A stretch of 21,129 nt of DNA from positions 1-21,129 of the forward strand of contig CAPZCD010000011.1 in the NCBI GenBank assembly GCA_948744995.1, written 5' to 3'. The notes beneath the pieces were generated by a model that was given only the letters and a program-made list of their open reading frames with translations, searched no databases and had not been told where the DNA came from. This stretch comes from an uncultured Rickettsiales bacterium. GTDB taxonomy: Bacteria; Pseudomonadota; Alphaproteobacteria; Rickettsiales; UBA1997. Positions 14,701-21,129 of the stretch are shown here, in pieces. How positions within the stretch are numbered: the stretch's first letter is position 1; the number at the start of each line of letters is the position of its first letter. Position numbers and translations under genes: made by a program.

Positions 14701-17327
14701 TTCTCCATAATCAGCTTTAGGTTTTCTGGGGTTATACCTATTGTATTTTTAAATTCTTCATTAAATTTGTTGTTATTCTCTACGGTATTCCTTAAACGGT
14801 TTATGGTATCCTGTGCATAATCCCAATAGTCCTTATATCTGTCTCGGTTTAGTTCCGCTTTCCTTAAGGCTCTACTCTGTTGGTCTAGAGTTTTAATCAG
14901 GTCACCTATAGCTTTATTTAATGTTTTTTGTTTAAAGTTTATCAGTTCCTCATAATCTTTAGTACTTAGATAATAGTCTTTCTGTTCTTCTGCTATGTCT
15001 TCTTTATTACCTATTCTTTCTTCATAATTAGTTAGTAGTTCTTTTATATTCTCAAAAGGTTTATAGTAGTCCTTTAGTTTTTCCAGTAGTTCACCATCAT
15101 AACCTTGTCTTGCTGCTTCTTCTAGTAGTTCAAGTCTACTATTATTTATTTTATCTAGTATTTTATTCCTAAATTCTTCTTCTTCCTTTAGGGTTTTATC
15201 CCATAGCTTATCGGTGGTATTATATATATCTCTTACATAAGCCTTTTGTTCTTCCGTTAGGTTATTATTACTATCGCTTAAATCTTCAATAGAACCATAA
15301 CCATAGGCATAATCCTGATATTTAAGCTCTTTCTCTATATTATACTTTCTTTGTCTTAGGTCGTCATATCTTTTTAGTAATTGCTGCTTTTCTATATCTG
15401 TTTTGTTCTTCTGTTCTGTCGTTATCTCATTTAGAGCTTTACGCAAAAGATTTAATTCACTTCTGGTAAACCTCATAAGTTGTTTTGTGGTGGTTAGTCT
15501 ATCAGATTTTATATTATCATCATAGGTTGTTACATTATGGGTTGGGGCTTCTAGTTCTGCTATTATATCTTTTATTCTTTCATTTATAGCCTTCTGTAAA
15601 TCTTCATTGGTTTCGGTTGACTGATTTAAAATGAGACTTGTTAAATCGTCATTATTTTCTATGGCATTTATTCCAATGTCTTTTGTGTCATTTGTTACAT
15701 TTTCTTGTTTGTCTTTTGTGTTATTATCTTTGTCATCATCATCTCCATAAACCCAATTACTGTATCTATCTGGATTGTATAGATACTTATCAAAAAACTC
15801 ATACATTTGGTTATTATTTACATCAATACCTAAGTCTTCACTACTCTTATATATTCTTTCCAAAAATCCCCTAAAGTAATCAAATACTTCTTTCAAATAA
15901 CTGTTGTTACTTTTTCCGCTTCTTACATATAGTTCAAACCCTCTGGCAAATCTTTCATGCAGCATTGTAGCTGGGTCTTTTGTTAATTCACTAGCAGTCC
16001 AATTCTTTACTTCTTCAATCTGTTGTTCTGCTATTATATTACCTTCTTCTGCAAAAGTTTGAGTTATCTTAAGGAAATAATGAGCTGTTTCATGTAATAG
16101 GGTTGATTGGTCTGCTTTATTACTGAATAGTTCTACAATAGCTTTAGCTCCATTTAAAAAGTTTATTCTGCCTTTAGGGTTATTGTCTTCTTTAAAGGGG
16201 GTGTTATTGGTATTGTTGTTGTTATCTGTGGTTGTGGTTTCTGGTGTTGGGGTTATGTTTTTCTCTTGGGTAGGATAACCAAAAAGCTCCTTTGCTTCGG
16301 TTATTATTTCTTTTATGTTTTTACTATCCCTTTGGTCGTTCCGTTTGTGTATTATATCTCCCTGCTTCTCCAACCATTTATTAATGTCCTTATAGGTTGA
16401 TAACTTTTGAGCCTTTTCCACATAGTTTAACTTCTCTCCCGATAAGGTTACAAGTTTACCAACAAAATTTATTGTGAGATTTTTATTTTTTTCATCAAAA
16501 TAATAGTCAAAAAATTTATTATTCACTATACAATTATGCACATAGTCCCAATCCTTAGAGGTAAAGGAATTATCTGAGTTGCTAATGGTATTGCTGTCTA
16601 TTATTATATTATTGTTAGCTTCTAAAACATAGGGGATATTGTTGCTGTTCTTTTGGTTTTTGTTTAGGTTTATATATTCCTCTATACTTAGATTATTATT
16701 AACATTATCACTTTGGTTATAACTTGATACCTTATATCCTATCAATTCCTTTGCTTCTGCTATTATATCATTTATGGTTTTAGCTTTCTTTTGGTCGTTG
16801 TAGCTATCTACTATATCCTTATGTTCTTCTTGCCATTTCTCAAATGCTTTGTAGTTAGGTAATTTCTGAGCTGTTTCCAAATAGTTAAAGTTCTCTCCCG
16901 ATAGGGTTATTAGTACATTCTCTAAATCTATTATTAGCTTTCTGTTGTTCTTATCAAAGTAGTAATCTTCAAAAACATTATTCTTTAAACTATTCTGTAT
17001 ATAACCCCATTCCATAGGAGTAAAAGAATTTTTAGATTTCTTGGAATAGTTACTGAATACTGTTTTAGTATTCTTGAGGGTATTGGTATCTATTGTTATA
17101 TTGTTATTCTGGTCTAAAACATAAGGATTATAGTTAGCTATGTTTGTACTCTGTTGGTTTTTATTCAGATTATAGTCTGTTATATAGTCTTCTAGGGTTG
17201 TATTGTTGTTAATGTTAATATTATTAGCATTAGTACCATTGCTATTATTAATATTAATATTAGCATTGGTCTCATTATTTCCATTTAAGCCTGTATCATT
17301 TTCTATTAGATTAAAATCTATAGACAT
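11730..17327 (-). CDS. Giant multidomain virion protein with zincin (HExxH) motif, probable ejection protein
   Basis: A 1865-residue protein, by far the largest gene here. Order of parts: an Asn-rich N-terminus (1-45); two tandem copies of a 120-130-residue module (68-198 and 232-351); a zinc-protease-like segment LLHETAHYFLKI (H412, E413, H416) followed by MLHERFARGFELYV (455-468), which could supply a third ligand; long charged helical/coiled-coil regions (about 550-1150) with Asn runs; then a C-terminal region with TQQSDYSS (from about 1689) and FNRLSGMFRSQDAQY, and hydrophobic segments near 1747-1768, 1781-1805 and 1815-1845, ending in a Lys/Glu tail. This C-terminal pattern recurs in giant phage proteins thought to be carried in the virion and injected. 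It takes the place of the T7 gp15/gp16 ejection proteins. The start at 17327 lacks a good ribosome-binding site, and coupling to an upstream frame that ends 20 bp earlier is likely. Protease activity is unproven. Confidence 0.75.
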   Translation of the reverse strand: MSIDFNLIENDTGLNGNNETNANININNSNGTNANNININNNTTLEDYITDYNLNKNQQSTNIANYNPYVLDQNNNITIDTNTLKNTKTVFSNYSKKSKNSFTPMEWGYIQNSLKNNVFEDYYFDKNNRKLIIDLENVLITLSGENFNYLETAQKLPNYKAFEKWQEEHKDIVDSYNDQKKAKTINDIIAEAKELIGYKVSSYNQSDNVNNNLSIEEYINLNKNQKNSNNIPYVLEANNNIIIDSNTISNSDNSFTSKDWDYVHNCIVNNKFFDYYFDEKNKNLTINFVGKLVTLSGEKLNYVEKAQKLSTYKDINKWLEKQGDIIHKRNDQRDSKNIKEIITEAKELFGYPTQEKNITPTPETTTTDNNNNTNNTPFKEDNNPKGRINFLNGAKAIVELFSNKADQSTLLHETAHYFLKITQTFAEEGNIIAEQQIEEVKNWTASELTKDPATMLHERFARGFELYVRSGKSNNSYLKEVFDYFRGFLERIYKSSEDLGIDVNNNQMYEFFDKYLYNPDRYSNWVYGDDDDKDNNTKDKQENVTNDTKDIGINAIENNDDLTSLILNQSTETNEDLQKAINERIKDIIAELEAPTHNVTTYDDNIKSDRLTTTKQLMRFTRSELNLLRKALNEITTEQKNKTDIEKQQLLKRYDDLRQRKYNIEKELKYQDYAYGYGSIEDLSDSNNNLTEEQKAYVRDIYNTTDKLWDKTLKEEEEFRNKILDKINNSRLELLEEAARQGYDGELLEKLKDYYKPFENIKELLTNYEERIGNKEDIAEEQKDYYLSTKDYEELINFKQKTLNKAIGDLIKTLDQQSRALRKAELNRDRYKDYWDYAQDTINRLRNTVENNNKFNEEFKNTIGITPENLKLIMENASALGDTTTLNKLLNAINNNNKEAHNEVTKELLNNINYDELIKTVNNNNNSETNNNAEPVENANNNDIFAKNIDNIKSSINQLLNKNNLSIEQETLNKIINTTKRHNNNPSFILKEINRNKAVELKKNIQNTINGLLQHTVHFSKTTGKLYGDVLYKDSNLIKKLKEYNKLSMRKAGEELIELTKQRKNGTNKDNEVEYQIKRDLLFFRSTPAVDILPQQQMEILNSLGKFIEDSRDKQNEVKRERLERIIADKQEALALINSSKVGRGKSNLGADMVAHLGNLPTLLEYVGGKKLADKFDFIPTETAYRVNTKAKTDNLFNGIFEAIGGNTNIEELLNEYSKPLMELEVFRTDDEGNDSYRQVRLRGTLEALRDKLLVELEAKNDDTIDIRFLKSLETRAKKGGGINTYNYNLSEYEFGRLEEIINKTKYANSNILGDNQKKYYNTIVPYSIDTWGLMYYYLQSKNKETAALINRYYGEKQVEALNGLLQQQTKDFYAMADTIYKSVQDRDELNVYYVLEFNKDIGQIENYFPRVSFHQDETSIFDMLTLNNNRNNQLKVSAVESRSKDAIPNLNNNPILLALKHIRQTEFTKTIAVELNNFNNVFNSPTIKQAIVDNKGQDIYNSINGFIDELKYGYKAQDDNIEKTMSYFVGNWAKSVTNTPSVFLKQITSTLSYMEDIDRTDFMDNYINGLRHPKETLNYMLEKSPYIKTRFDNNQYQDIIDALSNSKLADTNPTLAKAKDINASITDNLRKLLPNETLKKLSNHTLTEIGDILSVIYGGYARIQTQLKNNKMTEKNAILDFERQTVETQQSDYSSLKPKAKLRTGLFNRLSGMFRSQDAQYLQKSIRDIIRYINKEDSSNRILKRTMLYHVTLPFAMTLVQGLINNIYGKKDKKWWEYTAQFMTSVLYSFLPLSLLGQSVAVDLTFNFKNYKNFIFNTLGTITGLPSQAYYNIFFNRYYDSKFDLYDSEETKKKKKKREKEKEK
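16275..17126 (-). repeat. Duplicated N-terminal module in the giant protein
   Basis: Residues 68-198 and 232-351 align over their whole length: PYVLDQNNNITID with PYVLEANNNIIID, DYYFDKNNRKLIIDL with DYYFDEKNKNLTINF, LSGENFNYLETAQKL with LSGEKLNYVEKAQKL, and IIAEAKELIGY with IITEAKELFGY. The copies are joined by an Asn/Ser-rich linker. The module family is not recognised. Confidence 0.85.
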
Positions 17328-17661
17328 CTTATTGGCTATATCATATCTTATCTATTAACTCCATAGTTTAAGGCATTCTGACTAAAGAAAGCATCATATA
17401 TCTTTATGAGGTTATTAGCTTCTGTTTCATTGTTATTGTTTACTTTTAGTAATTTATCTTTTAGTTCTAATAGTTTATTAGCCCTCTTTCCTAAAAAATT
17501 TTCCACAAAAAACAAAGATTACAAAAAAGACAATAACTTTTAATGTTTTTAATAGGAGACGTATTGAAATACGTTTCCGTTATTAAAAATATTAATAAGT
17601 TAGAAGTATTTTGCAGTAATGTTTGGAGTTTTGTGGAAAATTTACTAGAGAATACAATTTT
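17328..17661. other. Gap between the giant gene and the truncated 466-aa gene
   Basis: The gap holds most of the 195-bp palindromic element (17481-17675) and, between it and the giant gene, a 44-codon reading frame (17348-17480) that looks like the severed C-terminus of the upstream gene. Without the insertion the two genes would lie close together, like the rest of the operon. Confidence 0.6.
17348..17480 (-). pseudogene. Severed C-terminal fragment, probably of the 17662-19062 gene
   Basis: On the - strand, directly after the palindromic element, a frame reads NKLLELKDKLLKVNNNNETE, continues for 23 more residues and ends GVNR-TAA (stop at 17348-17350), 20 bp before the giant gene start. 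Its helical, Lys/Asn-rich composition matches the end of the 466-aa protein. Exact removal of 17481-17675 does not restore one frame, so a small deletion or later change must have occurred, or the fragment was a separate small gene. A GTG within the element could start a peptide of about 54 residues, but there is no evidence that it is used. Confidence 0.5.
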
Positions 17662-17675
17662 TTAGGAAAGAGGGC
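17481..17675. mobile_element. 195-bp fold-back (MITE-like) palindromic element
   Basis: The ends are perfect 20-bp inverted repeats, GCCCTCTTTCCTAAAAAATT at 17481-17500 and its complement at 17656-17675. Inner paired blocks continue: TTTTCCACAAAA (17499-17510) with TTTTGTGGAAAA (17629-17640), TTTTTAATA (17546-17554) with TATTAAAAA (17581-17589), and ACGTAT-TGAA-ATACGT at the centre (17559-17574). Almost the whole element can therefore fold into one hairpin; the right arm has about 23 extra bases, mainly one 17-base block. It has no coding capacity, so it would depend on a transposase in trans. No target-site duplication is obvious. It supplies the last residues and stop codon of the 466-aa gene. 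Confidence 0.75.
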
Positions 17676-19062
17676 TGGGATATCTTTCTTTACTTAGCTT
17701 ATCTTCCTTATCAAATATAGATTGAGCTAAATTATCAATCTTAGTTTCGGATAGATTATCAATTACCTCATTATAGTTATTAGCATCTAAACTGTTATTT
17801 ACTATTATATTTGGATTTCTATTGAATATATTAGAGAAATAGTTTTTTAATGCTGTTCTGTTAATACTTATGGTTTCTTTACCATTAGGGTTTTGGGTGA
17901 AGGCATTAGATACTCCTCTTATTAATCCTCCTGCCACATAGATATTAACGGTAGATAAAGCAAAATTACGAGGTTCAAGATATTCTGCTATAGCTTGGCT
18001 TAGGGTAGTATCAGGGTCATTGGCTTTCATAAGGTGGTTCATGGTTAAGCCAAATAATTCCTCTAGGTGTTCTGTTCCTATAGAGTGTAATGGTGTTCCT
18101 GCTATAGCTGGAATATCATTTATCTTCTTTAGTACTTTTACCATAGCACTATTTCTTACGGAGGCTGGTACGTGTAAAAAGTCTAGTAGTGTACTTACCA
18201 TAGGATTAATACTATCAATGATAGGGTCTACTGCTCTTTCGCTTAGGGCTTCATTATACTGCTCTACATTGTCCTGATAGTTTAAAAAGTCTTCCATCTT
18301 CTGTGTTATGGATTGTATATATAGACCTCCCTTATCACTATATTCCAACTGTCTGTTATTTCTTTTTTCTCTTAATCTACTTTCTTTATTAGTAGTTAAC
18401 AGATTAGGATTAGCAAATAATGTATCTCCCACATAGGTGCCTACTCTATCCATAAGATGAGTTCTTACTAAAGTATCAACTCCTGCTTTAGTAGCAGTTA
18501 ACCCTGCAAACTTTAAAGCTTTTACTCCATAGTTTAAAGTTTTATAAGACTTTCTGGCTTGATTAAATTTATTTGCTATCTTTAGTAATTTAGAACCAAC
18601 TAAAACAGTGGTGCTTAATCCTCCCGTTACCGTACCTAAAGCTAACAGAGCTTTATCAACAGCATAATCACTTATGGCTACGGAAGCTATAGCCATAAGA
18701 TTATTCTTTGTATTCTCCTTAATTCCCGTAAAAGCTTCTGCTCTAAAGGCTACACCTCTCCTTTGGATAGAATAGTTTATATACTTTCTATACCATAGAG
18801 CTTCCTCTTCTTCTTTAGTTATATTCTTTCCTTGTTTTATCTTTAGCAGAGCACTTTCCACCAATGGTTCCTGTTTCTTCTTTATACCTTCCAGATAGGT
18901 TAATTCATTTATACCAATGGTATCCTGATAGTCTATATCTTCTCGGATGTTATCGGGTATATTATGAGCTAAAGCCTGCATTCTTTTGGTTAGGGCTTTA
19001 TTGAGAGAATAATAATTGGTTCTTACTTCATTTATTTCTTTATTCCATTCCTCATCGGTCAT
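17662..19062 (-). CDS. Probable internal virion / DNA-ejection protein, 3' end replaced by an insertion
   Basis: A 466-residue, mostly helical protein. The first 120 residues are charged. Residues 121-160 form an Ala/Gly-rich hydrophobic stretch (NLMAIASVAISDYAV, then LALGTVTGGLSTTVLVG), and a shorter one (YVAGGLIRGVSNAF) lies about 80 residues from the end. Membrane-active helical segments in a virion gene beside the giant protein suggest a role like T7 gp14/gp15, forming the channel through which DNA enters the cell; I infer this from layout, not from a recognised family. The last residues (PSPLS-stop) are encoded inside the terminal repeat of the palindromic element, so the natural C-terminus has been lost or displaced to 17348-17480. 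The ATG at 19062 overlaps the preceding stop codon (ATGA), which indicates translational coupling. Confidence 0.6.
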   Translation of the reverse strand: MTDEEWNKEINEVRTNYYSLNKALTKRMQALAHNIPDNIREDIDYQDTIGINELTYLEGIKKKQEPLVESALLKIKQGKNITKEEEEALWYRKYINYSIQRRGVAFRAEAFTGIKENTKNNLMAIASVAISDYAVDKALLALGTVTGGLSTTVLVGSKLLKIANKFNQARKSYKTLNYGVKALKFAGLTATKAGVDTLVRTHLMDRVGTYVGDTLFANPNLLTTNKESRLREKRNNRQLEYSDKGGLYIQSITQKMEDFLNYQDNVEQYNEALSERAVDPIIDSINPMVSTLLDFLHVPASVRNSAMVKVLKKINDIPAIAGTPLHSIGTEHLEELFGLTMNHLMKANDPDTTLSQAIAEYLEPRNFALSTVNIYVAGGLIRGVSNAFTQNPNGKETISINRTALKNYFSNIFNRNPNIIVNNSLDANNYNEVIDNLSETKIDNLAQSIFDKEDKLSKERYPSPLS

Positions 19063-19730
19063 ATGTCTATAGTTAATATCACATTATTCCTTATTAATTC
19101 TAGTTCATGACTGGTATAGTTATCTTTAAGAGTTTCTTCTTTTGTGAATTGTTTAGGTATTATTATTTGTTCTTCATTATTGTTGTTTCTGATATAGATA
19201 TTATCCATATCTTCTGTTATGAATTCATTACCTGTTAAGGTTAATTGTTTTTGATTGTTATCTTTATCTCTATAGGTTACTATACCTTTAGTTCCATTCT
19301 TTAGGATATTATTAGCACTGTTGTATTGGGAAGCTTTTAGATATTCTAATTCTTTATTGTTATTGTTATTATTATCTTCTTTTAATGTTATGAGATTAGC
19401 AAAAGGGCTATTTCTTATTTGTTCTAGGTTTTTATTAGCTGTTTCTATAGTTCTTATACTTTCTTCTGTTTCTATAAAAGGATTATCAGTAAGTTTTAAT
19501 CTTTCTCGGGTTTGTTGCATTAACTCATTTACATTTGTCTCTGCTTCTGTCTTTTGTTTTTCTCTACTGAAAAAGTCTTTTACTGCTAAAGGGGCATTAA
19601 TGAATATATCTTTTGCAAATTCTTTTGTACTATCCACAAAGCCTAAACCTTCTCCCTCAGACATGGTGGTATTGTTTATGGTTTCAGTATCAAGTAGTGA
19701 TTTGTTTTTATTTTTATTATTATATTCCAT
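19059..19730 (-). CDS. Hypothetical phage protein, first gene of the internal-protein operon
   Basis: A 223-residue hydrophilic protein without a family I recognise. It is Asn/Lys/Glu-rich, with Asn runs near residue 122 (NNNNNN) and again near 186 (NNNNEE). A short hydrophobic patch (AKDIFINAPLAVKDFF, about 39-54) may form an amphipathic helix. The central part is helical, and the C-terminal third contains strand-like stretches (GIVTYRDKDNNQKQLTLTG). GAGG lies about eight bases before the ATG at 19730. It overlaps the 466-aa gene by four bases and follows a 200-nt leader with a good promoter. Position suggests a minor virion or internal core component; this is inference only. Confidence 0.6.
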   Translation of the reverse strand: MEYNNKNKNKSLLDTETINNTTMSEGEGLGFVDSTKEFAKDIFINAPLAVKDFFSREKQKTEAETNVNELMQQTRERLKLTDNPFIETEESIRTIETANKNLEQIRNSPFANLITLKEDNNNNNNKELEYLKASQYNSANNILKNGTKGIVTYRDKDNNQKQLTLTGNEFITEDMDNIYIRNNNNEEQIIIPKQFTKEETLKDNYTSHELELIRNNVILTIDI

Positions 19731-19844
19731 AAAGGCCTCTTTAGCAGTAGTGAATTACTTATTAATAACTTTTTAATATATATGAAAAACATTTATTACG
19801 ATTGTTCGCTTTAATCTTTTATATCAAAACTACTTAAAAGAGCC

Positions 19845-19875
19845 CCTTTGGAAATAAGTCATGGTTTCCAAAAGG
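19845..19875 (-). terminator. Hairpin with T-rich tail in the internal-operon leader
   Basis: On the - strand CCTTTTGGAAA pairs with TTTCCAAAGG (one bulged T, 10-nt loop) and is followed by GGCTCTTTTAAG. It resembles a moderate intrinsic terminator. Because it lies about 60-90 nt after the predicted start of the leader transcript, it could attenuate the operon or end read-through from the upstream gene. Confidence 0.4.
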
Positions 19876-19937
19876 ATAAAACACAGCCATAATTTACCTG
19901 TGATAAACTATGATAACACTGCGAATTATCGGTTATT

Positions 19938-19966
19938 ATTATAGAATATTGCTTTGATTTTTGCAA
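19938..19966 (-). promoter_or_regulatory. Sigma70 promoter of the internal-virion-protein operon
   Basis: On the - strand TTGCAA (19966-19961) and TATAAT (19943-19938) are 17 bp apart. Predicted start near 19931, about 200 nt before the first gene. TTATCGG (19926-19932 on +), the core of the repeat near the fic promoter, overlaps the predicted start point; this may be chance. Confidence 0.65.
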
Positions 19967-20033
19967 TAAATATTTTTATTTATTTATTGCTTTATTACTT
20001 ATTTATATCATTTGTAATTTAATAGTTTATTAT

Positions 20034-21129
20034 TTACTTCTTAAACCTCTCTTCTCTTATCTTAGCGAAGCCTTTAGAGGTTATTATTTCTGATAGGATT
20101 AGGGGGTAGGTACTTGGTTCAAAAGTCTTTGCAGCTATTAGGGCTACAAGTTCTATCTCTTCCGGTGTTTCCAAAAGTCCTATTTCTCCATTGGTTATTT
20201 CTTTTACCTTCTTAAATCTTTTTTCTATTTCAATCTTTTCTTCAGGGGTTAATTTGGCAAGAGCTTCTTTTTTAAATTCTTCTTCCATTAATTTTAATAA
20301 TTTTTCTCTTTCTTGTTCTTGTGGTGTTTGTTGTAGTTGTTGTTCTTGTTCCAATTGTTGTATATATTCTTGTTCTTCCTGTTCTTCTTCTTGTCTTAAT
20401 CGTTCTAGTTGTTGTTTATATTTCTCTTCGTTTGTGCGTCTTCTTCTTTCATCATAGTAGTATCTTCCATATACCTTTTCCCATTGTCTGATATTCATAT
20501 CTCGGCAATTACCATAATCTACTTCCCCACAATAGTAAAACTTTTTAAATAGGTCATTTTTTAATACATGTTTATCTTTTCTTGCTTTATATTCATTATC
20601 TACTTCTTCCTTATAATCTGCATAGCTGTTTTTTTGTTCTACTCCATCCATATGGGTAATGGCAGCATATTCATTATATTCTATACTACCATTTACCATA
20701 AGACCATCTTCAAACATTTTCTTTAGTTCTTTCTTTCGGTTATACCTTTTATAGAGAAAATCTATTAATTCTTCTCGAGTTTCAAAGCCGTATTGTTTTA
20801 CCGCTCTACTACTGGTATCTCTTGAGCGTATATATTCTAAAAATTCTTTATCTCTTCTATAGGGGGAATTAAGGTTATATTCTGAACCTCCTAAATTGTA
20901 CTTTCTTCTTATGGGTACTCTACCTCTGATAAACTCCCTTAGTTCATATCTGTATCTTAAAAAAGCTATTAGTTCACCTCTGGTTTCACAACCATGTCTC
21001 TTCATAGCTACTGTACTGGTATCTTTGGATTGTATATATTCTATAAAATCTTTATCATACTTATAGGGAAAGTCTTCCCTAAATTCCTCTATGGTTGGAT
21101 AACCTCTGGTAAAGTCATACTGTAGTATT
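20034..21129 (-). CDS. Charged repeat protein of unknown function (5' end outside window)
   Basis: The frame stays open to the right edge, so the ATG at 21005 is probably internal; about 365 residues are visible. The N-terminal part shows two copies of a ~37-residue unit beginning DKDFIEYIQSKDTSTVAMKR and DKEFLEYIRSRDTSSRAVKQ, each followed by YGFETREELIDFLYKRY or a close variant, and more copies may lie off-window. Each unit looks like two or three helices with a basic turn, which could bind nucleic acid, but I recognise no family. A Tyr/Asp/Cys-containing middle follows (FYYCGEVDYGNCRDM), then a long Arg/Gln/Glu coiled coil (QQLERLRQEEEQEEQEYIQQ) and a helical C-terminus. It precedes the internal-virion operon but is separated from it by a promoter, so it need not be structural. 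No signal peptide can be judged. Confidence 0.6.
   Translation of the reverse strand, partial: ILQYDFTRGYPTIEEFREDFPYKYDKDFIEYIQSKDTSTVAMKRHGCETRGELIAFLRYRYELREFIRGRVPIRRKYNLGGSEYNLNSPYRRDKEFLEYIRSRDTSSRAVKQYGFETREELIDFLYKRYNRKKELKKMFEDGLMVNGSIEYNEYAAITHMDGVEQKNSYADYKEEVDNEYKARKDKHVLKNDLFKKFYYCGEVDYGNCRDMNIRQWEKVYGRYYYDERRRRTNEEKYKQQLERLRQEEEQEEQEYIQQLEQEQQLQQTPQEQEREKLLKLMEEEFKKEALAKLTPEEKIEIEKRFKKVKEITNGEIGLLETPEEIELVALIAAKTFEPSTYPLILSEIITSKGFAKIREERFKK

Larger units (their letters stand above)
19731..20033. other. 303-bp non-coding region carrying the promoter and leader of the internal-protein operon
   Basis: No protein gene is visible. On the - strand it contains a TTGCAA-N17-TATAAT promoter, a small CACAG/CTGTG hairpin followed by TTTTAT (19882-19902), and a larger hairpin followed by a T-rich stretch. 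A GCAATAAATA/TATTTATTGC dyad (19963-19972 with 19981-19990) overlaps the -35 box and may also end the upstream transcript or bind a regulator. Confidence 0.6.

Noticed and set aside
15638..15874. His/Cys/Tyr-rich + strand open frame
   Set aside because: It is antisense to the giant gene, in a region rich in Asp/Asn codons, with no ribosome-binding site of note.
17481..17675. In-frame protein-coding palindromic element as known from Rickettsia
   Set aside because: On the - strand the frame entering from the 466-aa gene meets TAA within the terminal repeat, so the element truncates rather than extends the protein.
20191..20457. Cys/Ser-rich + strand open frame
   Set aside because: It is the complement of the Glu/Gln-rich coiled-coil codons of the - strand gene and has no independent coding signal.

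Overview
The window is AT-rich (roughly 30-33% GC by eye). It holds a short stretch of apparently bacterial DNA at the left (about 1-1870, genes on +) followed by about 19 kb of phage virion genes, all on the - strand. TGA is used as a stop and TGG as Trp, so the standard bacterial code fits. Most genes have clear Shine-Dalgarno sequences. The phage modules are podovirus-like (T7-type portal, tail tubular proteins A and B, T7-type tail-fibre N-terminus), which usually points to a proteobacterial host. The low GC and the HipA/Fic neighbours would suit a low-GC, perhaps host-associated, proteobacterium, but I cannot name it.

Left part: the C-terminal end of a HipA-type kinase (2-379) and a complete Fic protein with a built-in inhibitory motif and a C-terminal winged helix (495-1589). 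A sigma70-type promoter and a repeated TTATCGGAA motif precede the Fic gene. A non-coding junction of about 290 bp (1590-1878) contains a long inverted repeat and separates this from the phage genes. No integrase or att site is visible, so whether this is the true prophage edge is inferred.

Phage part, in the direction of transcription (right to left): a repeat-containing charged protein of unknown function, open at the right edge; a promoter and hairpin-rich leader; an unknown 223-aa protein; a 466-aa probable internal virion (ejection) protein; a 195-bp palindromic insertion that appears to have cut off its C-terminus; a giant 1865-aa protein with an HExxH zincin motif and a hydrophobic C-terminus; a 418-bp non-coding gap that looks like a promoter-driven structured RNA ending in a terminator; the major capsid protein; a probable decoration protein; a second promoter-like gap; tail tubular proteins A and B; a repeat-rich tail fibre; three small genes of which two are paralogues; a holin-like membrane protein; and the portal protein. 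Together these build the capsid, short tail and ejection apparatus. Terminase, scaffold, lysin and replication genes are not seen in the window. The order (internal proteins before capsid, portal last) is permuted relative to T7.

Most interesting points: the probable small RNA or attenuator ahead of the capsid gene, the fold-back element inside the virion operon, the giant zincin protein, the near-identical 174-bp duplication in the tail fibre, and the unknown repeat protein at the right edge.
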